This document shows positions 1 through 9,844 of a DNA stretch of 23,019 nt, piece by piece. The stretch spans positions 1-23,019 of the forward strand of contig JAGAFQ010000061.1 in assembly GCA_017612495.1 (NCBI GenBank), read 5' to 3'. The translations under genes were made by a program, and so were the position numbers. This DNA is from Clostridia bacterium (GTDB lineage: Bacteria > Bacillota > Clostridia > Oscillospirales > CAG-272). Below the pieces are notes generated by a model that saw only the letters and a program-made list of their open reading frames with translations, searched no databases and was not told where the DNA came from. Each line of letters begins with the position of its first letter. Within the stretch, counting starts at the first letter, position 1.

Positions 1-16
1 AAAAGTTTACAAAAAA

Positions 17-39
17 ACGGGCAGATTTGCTCTGCCCGT
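17..39 (-). terminator. Rho-independent terminator of the comEC–glucan synthase–PRC-barrel run
   Basis: A perfect 9-bp inverted repeat (ACGGGCAGA / TCTGCCCGT) with a 5-base loop. On the minus strand it is followed by a run of seven T (the A-run at 11–17), which makes a textbook intrinsic terminator. It starts directly after the TAG stop of the PRC-barrel gene, so it closes the minus-strand transcription unit. Confidence 0.9.
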
Positions 40-285
40 CTATTTGCATACGATATCTTCGATGCAACAAAGTATGAAATCGTCGCCGATCTTTTTGATA
101 TTCTGCCAGAAAAGAGTCAAATATTCGGCCTTGGCAAAGAGCTTATCGTTTTGCACCAAAACGATAAGCGCACAAACGCATCCGCTCTGCGCGTCAATCT
201 CAACGTCATAAACTCTGCCTATTCTTTTGCCGTTCTGAATATCGATGACCTCTTTGTCGCGAACTCTTCTTAAACAAGCACCCAT
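40..285 (-). CDS. PRC-barrel protein of the YlmC/YmxH family
   Basis: An 81-residue protein that fits a single PRC-barrel domain over its whole length. It shows the family pattern: an N-terminal 'LRxxxDKEVIDIxNGKRIGRVYDVEID' type stretch (residues 5–31), a middle strand with 'ALIVLV', then 'IKKIGDDFILC' near residues 63–73. Related YlmC/YmxH proteins are annotated as sporulation-associated in Bacillus and Clostridia, but their molecular role is poorly known. The ATG is preceded by GGAG with a 6-base spacer. It is the last gene of a minus-strand run, 36 bases after the stop of the giant glucan synthase, and its stop codon abuts a strong terminator. No signal peptide or membrane segment is seen, so it is probably cytoplasmic. 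The family call is firm; a role in sporulation is only by association. Confidence 0.85.
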   Translation of the reverse strand: MGACLRRVRDKEVIDIQNGKRIGRVYDVEIDAQSGCVCALIVLVQNDKLFAKAEYLTLFWQNIKKIGDDFILCCIEDIVCK

Positions 286-321
286 AAAAAACTCCGTTTT
301 TTATCAGTATATGCAGATAAA

Positions 322-3300
322 TCAAAACGGATAACCGATATAAACGTCATGCGATGTTCCGTCAAATTCAAAATCAAGCGAACGTGGATCGCATATGGAC
401 GATAAGTTTACGCCGTCGACTTCAAGCGAAAATTTATCGGCTTTCTTGACAAAAACGGTGTATTCGGTCTGTTTTTTATTTATCGTGAGCTTATACTGCG
501 AAAACTTTTCGCAAAGATGCGGATGCAAAGTAAAACCGTTTTTGTTTTCGCGATATCCCAAAAGCATTTCAAGCACGCATCTGTAATACCAGGCGGCGCT
601 GCCGGTATACCAGCTCCAACCGCCTCTGCCCACGTGATCGGCTTCGGAATAGACGTCGCCCGACAAAACGTACGGCTCGTTTTTATAGATCGAAAAGTCG
701 TGCTTTGAGGGATCGAGTGCGCACAACATATCATATCCGATATCGTTTCTGCCTTCAAAAAACTCCGCATAAGCAAGGAAGAGCGCCGCGTGGGTATATT
801 GACCTCCGTTTTCGCGCACCCCGGGCACATATCCTGCAATATATCCCGGCTTATAGCTGTGACGATCAAAGGGAGGCGACAAAAGTTTGATTATCTTATT
901 CTTTTTGTCGAAAAGTTTTTTCTCGGCATAATCAAGTGCCGATATACATCTTTTCTCATCGGCGCGTCCCGAAAGAGCGGCAAACGCCTGCGGCAGAATA
1001 TCGATTTCACATTCAGAAGCGCCGCTGTAACCGAGTTTTTCTCCGTTTTCGAGATAAGCCCTCAAATACCAGCCCGAATCATATCCGTTTTGCTCGCAAT
1101 TTTTCACGATATCATCGCGTATTTTCGTATATTTCTCTTTTCCTCCGATATCGCCCATTATGTCGCAAAGCGGCAAAAATGCGTCGATGACGCAGACGCA
1201 AAACCAGCCGAGCCAAACGCTTTCGGAATTGTAGCCGATATTGTTGAGCCCGTCGTTCCAATCGTGACTGCCGATCTTCAAAATGCCGTGTGAGCCGAAT
1301 TTGAAAGAATATTCGAGCGCTCTGACCAAGTGCATATAAAGGCTTTCCCGTATATCGCTCTTTGTCGCGGTCTCATACCGATCCCTCTCGCCAACACTCA
1401 AAGGCTCGCTTTGAAGATAAGGCAGTTTTTTCTTCAAAAGTTCGGTATCGCCGCTCTTTTTGATATATAACGATGCCGCATAAACGAGCCAGAGCGAATC
1501 ATCGGAGCATCTGCTTTTGAGTCCCGTGCCGAACGGCATTGTGCTGTGCCACCAATGTTGACAGTCACCGTCCAAATATTCTCTTGAAGCCGCCCTTAAT
1601 ATTGCGATCTTTGCTTCCTCTTTCGATTTGTAATATTCCGCAAGGCTGTCTTGAAGATAATCGCGAAAGCCGTAGGCGCCGCTGACCTGATAAAAACCGC
1701 AGCGCGCGAACATTCTTGCATTCTGCACTTGATAAGGCAAAAAAGTGTTGAAAAGGCTGTCAAGACTTTTGTCATCGCTTTCAAGTTTTATGCCTGTCGA
1801 AAAAGTATTGATTTTATCGCTTTTTAACATTCGGCAAAGCTCTTCTTTTGTTCTGTAAGCGCAAAGATGAAAGTTATGTGTCCTATCATCTGCTATCGCT
1901 CTGCCGACACAAAGCAGGTTCCTGCCGCCGATATGGGCGGAATTGTTCTTTATAAATGCGTTCTCGCAAGTATATATGCTGTCGGCGCCGTCAGAGATAA
2001 GCGCGCCGCAAACGCCGTTTTTCGCATTCGCAAAGCAGTTTTTGAACATAACGCCGTTTTCGCAAATTTCAGAATGAATAAAACGATTATCCGTTTCGCA
2101 AAAGCCCATTATCGGCAATACGGTATAGAATAAGCGACCGTTTTGCGGTATTTCGCCGTCGAATTTGACGCTGACGGATTTTTTTCTGAACAGCGGATCT
2201 ATATGCACAAGTATCCTATATGAAACAAGACCTATATGGCCGAAGTATTCAGCCGAGTCGGTTTTGAATATATTCTTTTCGGATAAAGCGCATAAGTCAT
2301 AGTCGCAAAATATGCCGTCACCGCTCAATCTCAAAATGAGTTTTTCGCCGTAATTGTCTTTCTTCGTATCACCGCTCCACGGGGTTAGCTTATTTTCTCT
2401 TGAATTTTGAAACCAGGTGTAGCCGAGCGAATGAGCCGATAAGAGCGTACCGAAAACACGGTTTGCAAGTATATGGCACATCGGTACTTCAAAGTCGCCG
2501 GAAACGGTATATCCGTTCTCTGTGAACTTCCCTATTTCTCCGCCCCGCAAGACCGGCTTGTCAAACATTTTGCCGCTGTATTCCTCGATTTCGCAAAACT
2601 CGCCTATCGATAGTCCCTTTTGCAAATCAAATGTCTTGTTCGATACCGCATCAAACGTTTCGGCATCGGCAATATCGGGACAAATATATATGCCGTTTGA
2701 CAAAAGTCCGCCAAGACCGAGATTTGCAATGAGCGTCTGAAGTTTTTGCTTTATGACGTTTCGGTATTCACCGTTATCGGCATAGGCAAAAACAAAATCG
2801 CATTTAATGCCCGATATCAAGAGTGCTTTGAAAACACGCAAAAGTTTTTCTGCGTTGGCGGTCAAAAGATGCTCGGTATCTTTTATATCTTCATAACATT
2901 TGACAAAAATTATGGGTCTGTCGCCGGAAACGCCGTATTTCCAAAGAGTTTCTTTGGCGTAAACGTTTCCCGTCAAATTGCCACATTTAAGATCGGGAAA
3001 ATATATGTGCGACAAAATATCGTTTTTAAGATCCCAAATTTCGCCGACCGCACCCGAATAAGCCTCGATCGCCGTGGTGAAATCGCCGACGTCGTCGCCG
3101 TCGGATTTGAAAAAAGCGCAGCGCTGCGCCGCCGCCTTTGCGCAAAAACCGTCGTTATCCATAGATACAGCCATCCTGCATTTTCCGCTTTGCAGTCGGC
3201 TTTTCACAAGGCAAAACGGATGTATGCAGGCACCTGTCGTATTTTTACATTCCGCCGCTGCCGCCGCCAAAAGATCACCGGCTCCGTAAAGCGACGGCAA

Positions 3301-6300
3301 AACAGACTCTTTTCGGCTTTCGAATTCGATTTTTCGGTTTGACGAGGCGACGGCGGTGTATATATCGAGATCGTTCTCTTCTTTTCTGCGCTTTTTGAAG
3401 ACAAGGCAGCCCTCGCCGCTGTCGCATTGCAAAAATAAATCTTCATAGGCGGGATGCGCTTTATATGCCTTATCGGAAGTTGAAATCGGCGTAAACATAA
3501 GCGCCATATCGGCATAGCCGTATTCACCTTCGACCTCGCAGTCGAATATAACGGTAGACGTGCGTTTATCGAGCCCCACTTTCAAGACCGCTTTGATTTT
3601 TTCATAGCTGATTATATATTCTGCATAAGCCTTATTGCGTCCGAAAAAGTGAAAGCCTTTGTCAAAAATGTTTATCTGCGGAGATATACATTTGCCGTCA
3701 ATGCACAAAACGATCTTAAAGCCGTCTTTTTTATCGTGTATATGATTTGATTCAGGGCAAAAGCAAACGTTTCCGTTTTGAGCGAATATATGCCCGAGCG
3801 ACGTGCAAAAGACTTTTGTTTTCCCGTTTGAAATGATATGCGAATATACCGTTTCGGCTTCTGCCTTTTTGACGTTTTCAAGAAGAATCCCCGATTTTTC
3901 AAATTTCAGTTTCGTCAAAGTGAAAAAGTTCTTTTTGCAGCTCTTTTCATTTACGGGTATTTTTGCGGCAAGCAATGATTTTGAAGCATTGAACATGGGA
4001 ATTTTCAAAAAGCGCTTGACAAAAATATCGCCGCAAATGGCATTCGTGCAGGCAACAAACGACATACCGACGTGATGAGCCATGAACGATTCGATTATCG
4101 CATATCCTTTGCCGACTCTTGAAAAATCGGCATCGACCGCCTCATAAAATCCGTATTTGCCGTAGGCGCCGAGTTTTTCGAATTCCGAAAGGATTTCCCC
4201 CGCATTTTCGCTGTATTTCAGCATCAAAAACGAAGAATAAGGCGAAAAAACGTTTTGTGACGACGTAATATCGCAGGAAAGGAGACCTTGTCCAACAGCG
4301 CGGTATTGATAGTTCATATCACCGTCAAAATCGAAATAGCCGCATTCCGATTTTCCGCAAAGATAAGCGCAGCCTACGTCCATTCCCTTTTTATATTGCA
4401 GTGCGGCAACGGTCTTTAACGCTTCTGAATCAAAAGTATTATCGAACACGGGCATAATAAGCGTCGGCATAAAATATTCAAAAGCCGTGCCCGACCACGA
4501 AAGCGCCGTTATTCCGCAGCGCGGCTTATATACGGGAGCTCTTAAAAGCTTATATGCCGCGACGGGGATATCGCCTCTTGCCACCGCATAGAAAACGACC
4601 TGCCTTGCTTCGGACATATACAAATCATAATGCCCTCCGTCATAGACTCCGCTCGACGCATTGAATCCTATGAACAGAGCCTGCTTTTTTGAGTCGTAAA
4701 GATCGGAAAAAGAGACGCATTTGAGATAGTCGTCTATCGTTTTGATAACGTCGCAGAGGCGGTGTTCTTCGCTGACGTATTCGGCAAGTCCCGCTTTCAG
4801 TATTTCAAGATAAATACAAAAGTTTCCGCTGTCGACACTTGAAACGTAGGCATTGCCCAGCACCGTCTTATTTTTTATGTCATACCAATTATAAAGATGG
4901 CCCTTGTATTTCGGCAGAGCCGCTATCGTCTCAAAGATCTTTGTGAGCTTATCATACATTTCGGATGAGTCGATATAAGAAAGATCTCTTGCGCCGAGGA
5001 TCGATAAAAGGCAAAGACCCATATTTGTCGGAGAGGTCCTGAGCGCGACCTTTTTTTGAGGAAAATACTGAACGTTATCGGGTATGAGATAAGCGTTTTC
5101 GGCAGATAAGAAATCCTCAAAAAATCCCCACATATCCTTGGCATATTTACGAAGAGCGAAAGCATCGACGGCGACTGTGTCGGGGCTTTGCGATTTTGCG
5201 CAAAGCGCATATAAAAGCACGGGGGCGGATAGGAACATTACCGAAAACGGTATTGCCATAATATTTTCGGATAACACGCAGAAAATGCCCGCAATAACGC
5301 AAAAAGCCGTTTTGAAAAGCGAAAACTTGAGTGTCACTTCTTTTCCCGATGAAGAAAAAACATTCCATTCCAGCGTCTTTTTTCGGGTGATAAGATATCT
5401 TACCATAGCTTTGATAACGGCATTTGCAAAGATATAGGCGCTATACGGCAAAAATGAAAGATCGGCTATTGCAAAGACGACCGTTTTCTCAAAATCGGTC
5501 CTGTAACTCGAATACAGTTTTACTTTAAGATCACCGCGCAAAAAACCGCTTATCAAATATTTGAGCGGATAGTAAAGATACGGCAATACAGACAAAAGCG
5601 GCAAAATGACATTCGGCTTTATAAAAAACAGCGAAAGCAAAAGAGATATGAACGAAAACACGGGTAAAAGCGCTCTTTGCATATTATCGCAGATCTGCCA
5701 CTTATCTATAAACGAAAACTCCTTCATATTTGAAAGCATATATAAAAATGATTGAGTGTCGCCCCGCACCCAACGGTGGCGCCGCTTATAATCTTCTATG
5801 GGATCTTTCGGCGCGGAATCGTAAAGAACGGTATCGGAAAGATATGCGCTGCGGAGCCTTTGCCCTTCAAGCAGATCGTGGCTCAATATCCTGCCGCTCG
5901 GGAACGTATCGCAAACGCAGGCAAAATAAGCATCAACGTCGAATATGCCTTTTCCGCAATATATTCCGTGATCAAAAAGATCGTGATACAGATCGAACGA
6001 ACAAAACGGATAGAGGTCTCTGCCGACCGAGGAATAAAGCCTTTCGTAATTCGTTGTGTCTGAAAACGAACACATCGGCTCACAGCGCGGCTCAAATATG
6101 CCGTAGCCTTTTACGACTCGCTTTTTTTCGGCGTCGATCACGGGTTTGTTTTGCGGATGAGAGGCAGTCAAAATCATTTTTTGACAGTCATCATTCGATA
6201 AGGCGGTATCGTAATCAAGCGTTATAACGTATTTCGGAGACGCAAAATCTTTCGGGACGCTAAGTTCTGCAAAATTGTTTTGGCGGGTCTTGATATATTT

Positions 6301-7485
6301 CACAAGGTCAATGAGCGCTCCCCTTTTTCGCTCATATCCCATATATGCCCTCTCGCTTATGGCAAAAGTTCTCGGACGAATAAAAAGGCAGAATCTGTCG
6401 CCGTATTTCGCTTTAAGCGCATAAAGGCGCTCTTTGGCATCAGAAATCACCGCGGTATCTTCGTTTTCATCTTTTGATCTGCTCATGCGAAGATCGCCCA
6501 AAACGCCGAAAACAACGTTTTCATTCTTGTTCGCAAGATAATAGTTTTCGATTTTTTCAAAAAGCTTTTCATTATTCTTCGATAATACAGTCGTAACGAC
6601 ACATAACGTCGAAACGGTTTTATCGATATAATCGGGGCTTTTTCGCATGGGAGGATATGACGGCACGAATTTTGATATGATATCGGCGCTTATATATTTG
6701 CCCGTCTCGTAAAAAACAAAAAATGCAAAAACGTCAAAGATGACGACAAAAGCGGATAATATGTCTTTGGTCACAAAATATAAGAGCCACTCCAAAGCGG
6801 CTGCCGCAATAAAAGGGATGGCAAGGCAAAGCACTTTCAAAAGAGCAGACGGTCTGTTATACAGTTTTTCGCAAACGTTTCCGGTCGATTTCAAAAGGTC
6901 GGCGGCATCGCATTCAAATAGACGGTATCGTTTTGAAAGCCGAAAAAGATAAGCTCTGTATGCCTCTTTTGATACGGTATCGCTTTGCACATAGGTCTCA
7001 TCCTGCAAAAGTACTTTTTCTGAATAAGAGCAAAGCGCCAGATATTCGTCTTTATCTATCGTTGAAAGCGTATATAATAAAGCAAAGACCTTTGAAAGAT
7101 CAAACGGCTCTTTTTTCAAAAACATATCCGAGTGGATCTTTATATAAAGCGCGATCTTTATATATGAGATAATATCCATCGCCTCTTTTGTAGAAAGCCT
7201 TTCATTTTGCGATATGCCGTTTATGAACTCAAAGAAAGACGCTTTATCGGCAGGCAAATGCGAATAAACGTATATAAAGCGCTGACGGGATCTGCGCGAT
7301 AAGTTAAAATCAGCACTCCGAATAAGACTCATAAGCGATTTTTTATCTTTTTGAAAAAAGTCATAAATTCTGCAAAACACTATATCGTTGTCGCTTTTTG
7401 CGCCAAAAAGGACAATACGTTTACACATTCTCTTAAAGTCACGCATAATTTCGGAAAAACGGTTTTGCAAAAGAAAAATCGACAT
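322..7485 (-). CDS. Cyclic beta-1,2-glucan synthase-like protein (GT84–glycoamylase-like–GH94)
   Basis: A giant membrane enzyme of about 2387 residues. In characterised cyclic beta-1,2-glucan synthases a GT84 domain polymerises glucose from UDP-glucose, a middle domain closes the ring, and a GH94 phosphorylase domain trims chain length. Order here: a 210-residue N-terminal region; two membrane segments (about 215–270); a GT-A fold with DYD at 424–426, 'SHDLLEG' near 533–540 and 'RRHRWVRGD' near 568–576; membrane segments near 605–650, 665–700 and 720–765; a glycoamylase-like middle domain (about 800–1150, with 'LRTSPTNMG', 'NWYD' and 'AHHVGMS'); beta-sandwich regions with 'SRENKLTPWSGD' near 1695–1710; and a GH94 (alpha/alpha)6 barrel with 'GAYGFRDYLQDSLA', 'DWNDGLN' (about 2075–2081, the usual place of the general acid) and 'GGWSWYTGSAAW'. 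It is shorter than the roughly 2800-residue alphaproteobacterial enzymes, mainly at the N-terminus. A GTG 9 bases upstream (7494) is possible, but this ATG has the better-spaced AAGAG. Whether the product is cyclic or linear glucan cannot be told. Confidence 0.88.
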   Translation of the reverse strand: MSIFLLQNRFSEIMRDFKRMCKRIVLFGAKSDNDIVFCRIYDFFQKDKKSLMSLIRSADFNLSRRSRQRFIYVYSHLPADKASFFEFINGISQNERLSTKEAMDIISYIKIALYIKIHSDMFLKKEPFDLSKVFALLYTLSTIDKDEYLALCSYSEKVLLQDETYVQSDTVSKEAYRAYLFRLSKRYRLFECDAADLLKSTGNVCEKLYNRPSALLKVLCLAIPFIAAAALEWLLYFVTKDILSAFVVIFDVFAFFVFYETGKYISADIISKFVPSYPPMRKSPDYIDKTVSTLCVVTTVLSKNNEKLFEKIENYYLANKNENVVFGVLGDLRMSRSKDENEDTAVISDAKERLYALKAKYGDRFCLFIRPRTFAISERAYMGYERKRGALIDLVKYIKTRQNNFAELSVPKDFASPKYVITLDYDTALSNDDCQKMILTASHPQNKPVIDAEKKRVVKGYGIFEPRCEPMCSFSDTTNYERLYSSVGRDLYPFCSFDLYHDLFDHGIYCGKGIFDVDAYFACVCDTFPSGRILSHDLLEGQRLRSAYLSDTVLYDSAPKDPIEDYKRRHRWVRGDTQSFLYMLSNMKEFSFIDKWQICDNMQRALLPVFSFISLLLSLFFIKPNVILPLLSVLPYLYYPLKYLISGFLRGDLKVKLYSSYRTDFEKTVVFAIADLSFLPYSAYIFANAVIKAMVRYLITRKKTLEWNVFSSSGKEVTLKFSLFKTAFCVIAGIFCVLSENIMAIPFSVMFLSAPVLLYALCAKSQSPDTVAVDAFALRKYAKDMWGFFEDFLSAENAYLIPDNVQYFPQKKVALRTSPTNMGLCLLSILGARDLSYIDSSEMYDKLTKIFETIAALPKYKGHLYNWYDIKNKTVLGNAYVSSVDSGNFCIYLEILKAGLAEYVSEEHRLCDVIKTIDDYLKCVSFSDLYDSKKQALFIGFNASSGVYDGGHYDLYMSEARQVVFYAVARGDIPVAAYKLLRAPVYKPRCGITALSWSGTAFEYFMPTLIMPVFDNTFDSEALKTVAALQYKKGMDVGCAYLCGKSECGYFDFDGDMNYQYRAVGQGLLSCDITSSQNVFSPYSSFLMLKYSENAGEILSEFEKLGAYGKYGFYEAVDADFSRVGKGYAIIESFMAHHVGMSFVACTNAICGDIFVKRFLKIPMFNASKSLLAAKIPVNEKSCKKNFFTLTKLKFEKSGILLENVKKAEAETVYSHIISNGKTKVFCTSLGHIFAQNGNVCFCPESNHIHDKKDGFKIVLCIDGKCISPQINIFDKGFHFFGRNKAYAEYIISYEKIKAVLKVGLDKRTSTVIFDCEVEGEYGYADMALMFTPISTSDKAYKAHPAYEDLFLQCDSGEGCLVFKKRRKEENDLDIYTAVASSNRKIEFESRKESVLPSLYGAGDLLAAAAAECKNTTGACIHPFCLVKSRLQSGKCRMAVSMDNDGFCAKAAAQRCAFFKSDGDDVGDFTTAIEAYSGAVGEIWDLKNDILSHIYFPDLKCGNLTGNVYAKETLWKYGVSGDRPIIFVKCYEDIKDTEHLLTANAEKLLRVFKALLISGIKCDFVFAYADNGEYRNVIKQKLQTLIANLGLGGLLSNGIYICPDIADAETFDAVSNKTFDLQKGLSIGEFCEIEEYSGKMFDKPVLRGGEIGKFTENGYTVSGDFEVPMCHILANRVFGTLLSAHSLGYTWFQNSRENKLTPWSGDTKKDNYGEKLILRLSGDGIFCDYDLCALSEKNIFKTDSAEYFGHIGLVSYRILVHIDPLFRKKSVSVKFDGEIPQNGRLFYTVLPIMGFCETDNRFIHSEICENGVMFKNCFANAKNGVCGALISDGADSIYTCENAFIKNNSAHIGGRNLLCVGRAIADDRTHNFHLCAYRTKEELCRMLKSDKINTFSTGIKLESDDKSLDSLFNTFLPYQVQNARMFARCGFYQVSGAYGFRDYLQDSLAEYYKSKEEAKIAILRAASREYLDGDCQHWWHSTMPFGTGLKSRCSDDSLWLVYAASLYIKKSGDTELLKKKLPYLQSEPLSVGERDRYETATKSDIRESLYMHLVRALEYSFKFGSHGILKIGSHDWNDGLNNIGYNSESVWLGWFCVCVIDAFLPLCDIMGDIGGKEKYTKIRDDIVKNCEQNGYDSGWYLRAYLENGEKLGYSGASECEIDILPQAFAALSGRADEKRCISALDYAEKKLFDKKNKIIKLLSPPFDRHSYKPGYIAGYVPGVRENGGQYTHAALFLAYAEFFEGRNDIGYDMLCALDPSKHDFSIYKNEPYVLSGDVYSEADHVGRGGWSWYTGSAAWYYRCVLEMLLGYRENKNGFTLHPHLCEKFSQYKLTINKKQTEYTVFVKKADKFSLEVDGVNLSSICDPRSLDFEFDGTSHDVYIGYPF

Positions 7486-7556
7486 AAAACACACTCTTTT
7501 CTGCTCATACTTTTAAAATATTTTGCTCAAAAGTGTTGCTTTTATGCCGATCAAGG

Positions 7557-9794
7557 TCAAAATGTGAATGTCGAGTTGTTCACAAATACGTTTTTATAAA
7601 ACAGATCTTCAAGTCCGCTTGTATAAAACAAATCGTAATCGTCGGCGATGACGGTCGCATCGTCGGTGTCATAGAGATATTCTGCGCAGTTGAATTTTAT
7701 CGAGGGTCCGTGTATGCCGAAAACGGCATAATCGCAATATGCAACAGCCATGGAGACGGCATCGGCATTGTCTGTCAGAAATGCGCCTCTGCTTACATAG
7801 ACCGTCTTTTTATCGCCGCATTCGATTTTGAATGACAAAGCGGGAGTTTTATATGGATCTATCAAATCGCGTGTAAGATATTCAAAGCTTACTCCGTCAA
7901 AATTAAAATACTCGTTTGGATCTATCGAAGTGAAATTGACATTTCGCGATTTGCACAAATCTTCAATTTGCGAATATACGTTCTCTTCGGATGGCGTCAG
8001 AGGTAGCGGCAGTATTACGTTTTTGACGTACATTTTATCAAGCAGGTTTTCAAGAGAATTTATATGCGCCGTTTTATAGTACGTCATAATATACGTATCG
8101 ATATTGGTCCTGTATGCTGAATTTATCAGATCCTGCGCGGAATAGAAGATGTTCTTCGTGCCGCCGGATACATCGCAAAGCGCACACGAATGCTTTGACA
8201 TAATAACGAACGCCTCGTTGCCGTCTTGATTTATATATACGGTTTTCGGATCGGAATCAGATAAATAAACATTATAAATCGCAAATACGGCGATGACAGC
8301 CAAAACGAACGCAGCGTGAGCGGCATACTTTATCTTTCTTTTGAAGAGGAAAAAGAAAGCGACACCGAAAATAATGAAAAGAGACACGGTCAAAATGCCG
8401 AAAATTCCCGTAAGCGGCAAAAAGGCGTGCGGTATTTTTGCTATCAAAGACGCCGCGCCGAAAACAAGATTTGAAAACCGAACGACGCCCGATGAAAGAA
8501 AAGCCCCTAAAATGGGCACATCGGCAAGGATGAGCAGTAAAAATGATATGACAAGCAAAATTTCAACGGGGAGTGTCAAAATGAGCGAAGATATTACCGA
8601 CAAAAGCGACATTCTGCCGAAGAAAAACCACAAAGCGGGAAATGAAAACATAACGGCGCAAATGCTTGTCAAAACGGATGAAATTATCGGCAGCAAAATC
8701 TTTATGGCTTTGCTTTCGATGACCGAAAGATATTTATAAACGGGCGATGATATCAAAACTATGCCGAGAGTCGATAAAAACGAAAGTATAAGACCGATAT
8801 CGAAAACGGAAGTGGGCGAAAAGAAAATGACTGCGGCAACGGCGAAGAAAAGTGATATCTTCAAATCCCTCTCTTTGCCGATGAGAAACGCCAAGGATGT
8901 GAGCAATATCATTATCGATGCACGCATAACGGAGCCCGAAAGCCCGCTTACGAGCGCGTAAAAGGCGACAATGGGAAAAGACAGGAGAGCGACTGTTTTC
9001 TTTGAAAATCCGAATGAACGCAAAACAAGAGCTATAATGCCCATTATCACAGATAAGTGCATACCGCTTATTGCCAATATGTGAGATGCGCCGATATATG
9101 TAAAGTCGCGCTTTATCTGCGGCGGTACAGCTGACTTATCGCCGAGCAAGAGCGCCTTTGAAAGCGCTGCTCCCTCGGCGGAGCAAAAATATTCAAGCCG
9201 ATTTTCAAAAAATCTTCTTATATCGGATATTTTCGACATAAATCCGTCATCTTTGCCGATATAAGATACCGACGCACATTCAAAACCGATAAAGCACCTA
9301 TCCTTGTATAAAGAAAAATCGCTTGTAAAATCCTCTTTTACTGAAACGAACTTGCCGACGCAGCTAAGCATATCTCCGTTTTCGGGCGAATACTCGATAT
9401 CGCACGAGATAACAGCGCGAAAAGAGACCTTCTTGCCGTCAAACGATACAACGTCCGTTAAAAACTCCGAGCCGTGCTCACCTGCATATATCACGTCTCT
9501 TGCAATAACACTTATTTTTCCGCTTTGATTTTCATAAGCCTTTGTTTTATCGACATAAAACGTGCAGAACAAAGACATTTCGAGAAAAGATATAAAGAGG
9601 GCGAAAAGGCACAGATAAATGACCGAAAGACCTTGATTTTTCTTAAAGAGGAAAAGCGAAACGACTGCCATAAAAGCGAAAACGGCAAGTAAAATATATA
9701 AAAGCCGCGTCGGCACGAAAAACGAGACCGATATGCCGACAATAAAAAATACTGCCATAAAGCAAAATCTGTTCGCATTTATGAAATCAGCCAC
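7557..9794 (-). CDS. comEC: ComEC/Rec2-family DNA uptake channel
   Basis: A 745-residue polytopic membrane protein, close in length to Bacillus subtilis ComEC (776). In competent cells ComEC carries single-stranded DNA across the cytoplasmic membrane. Two or three N-terminal membrane segments (about 8–75) are followed by a DUF4131-like soluble region (about 90–185). Then comes the competence core with the hallmark 'GASHILAISGMHLSVI' (about 233–248), 'SGLSGSVMRASIM' and some eight or more hydrophobic helices to about residue 510. The C-terminal 230 residues occupy the place of the usual metallo-beta-lactamase-like domain, but the HxHxDH metal site is not there: the equivalent stretch reads 'TYYKTAHINSLENLL' (about 569–583). 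The start is GTG with an excellent AGGAGG 8 bases upstream. A sigma-A-like promoter lies 22 bases upstream of the GTG. No comEA or other com gene is in the window. It is first in the run with the glucan synthase, 71 bases ahead of it. Confidence 0.9.
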   Translation of the reverse strand: MADFINANRFCFMAVFFIVGISVSFFVPTRLLYILLAVFAFMAVVSLFLFKKNQGLSVIYLCLFALFISFLEMSLFCTFYVDKTKAYENQSGKISVIARDVIYAGEHGSEFLTDVVSFDGKKVSFRAVISCDIEYSPENGDMLSCVGKFVSVKEDFTSDFSLYKDRCFIGFECASVSYIGKDDGFMSKISDIRRFFENRLEYFCSAEGAALSKALLLGDKSAVPPQIKRDFTYIGASHILAISGMHLSVIMGIIALVLRSFGFSKKTVALLSFPIVAFYALVSGLSGSVMRASIMILLTSLAFLIGKERDLKISLFFAVAAVIFFSPTSVFDIGLILSFLSTLGIVLISSPVYKYLSVIESKAIKILLPIISSVLTSICAVMFSFPALWFFFGRMSLLSVISSLILTLPVEILLVISFLLLILADVPILGAFLSSGVVRFSNLVFGAASLIAKIPHAFLPLTGIFGILTVSLFIIFGVAFFFLFKRKIKYAAHAAFVLAVIAVFAIYNVYLSDSDPKTVYINQDGNEAFVIMSKHSCALCDVSGGTKNIFYSAQDLINSAYRTNIDTYIMTYYKTAHINSLENLLDKMYVKNVILPLPLTPSEENVYSQIEDLCKSRNVNFTSIDPNEYFNFDGVSFEYLTRDLIDPYKTPALSFKIECGDKKTVYVSRGAFLTDNADAVSMAVAYCDYAVFGIHGPSIKFNCAEYLYDTDDATVIADDYDLFYTSGLEDLFYKNVFVNNSTFTF

Positions 9795-9815
9795 AAAAAT
9801 CCCCTCCTTTATTCC

Positions 9816-9844
9816 ATCTTATCGAAAATGTATTGAAATGTCAA
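9816..9844 (-). promoter_or_regulatory. Sigma-A promoter for comEC, overlapping a divergent promoter
   Basis: On the minus strand the -35 box is a perfect TTGACA (9839–9844). A 17-base spacer leads to the -10 box TAAGAT (9816–9821). Transcription would start near 9809, just upstream of the AGGAGG and GTG of comEC. The -35 box directly abuts the -35 box of the plus-strand promoter at 9833–9838, so the two RNA polymerase footprints overlap. Confidence 0.75.

Noticed and set aside
480..1293. Several open frames of 60–167 codons antisense to the GH94 part of the glucan synthase
   Set aside because: They have no ribosome binding sites and no recognisable domains. They lie in a long gene whose strong codon bias on the minus strand opens frames on the other strand. 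Treated as shadows, like those over glnN (14162–14698) and comEC (8341–8739).
7486..7556. Separate promoter or terminator between comEC and the glucan synthase
   Set aside because: Only weak matches (TTGAGC with a 15-base spacer to TATGAG) and an AT-rich short hairpin were found. Readthrough from comEC is the simpler reading.
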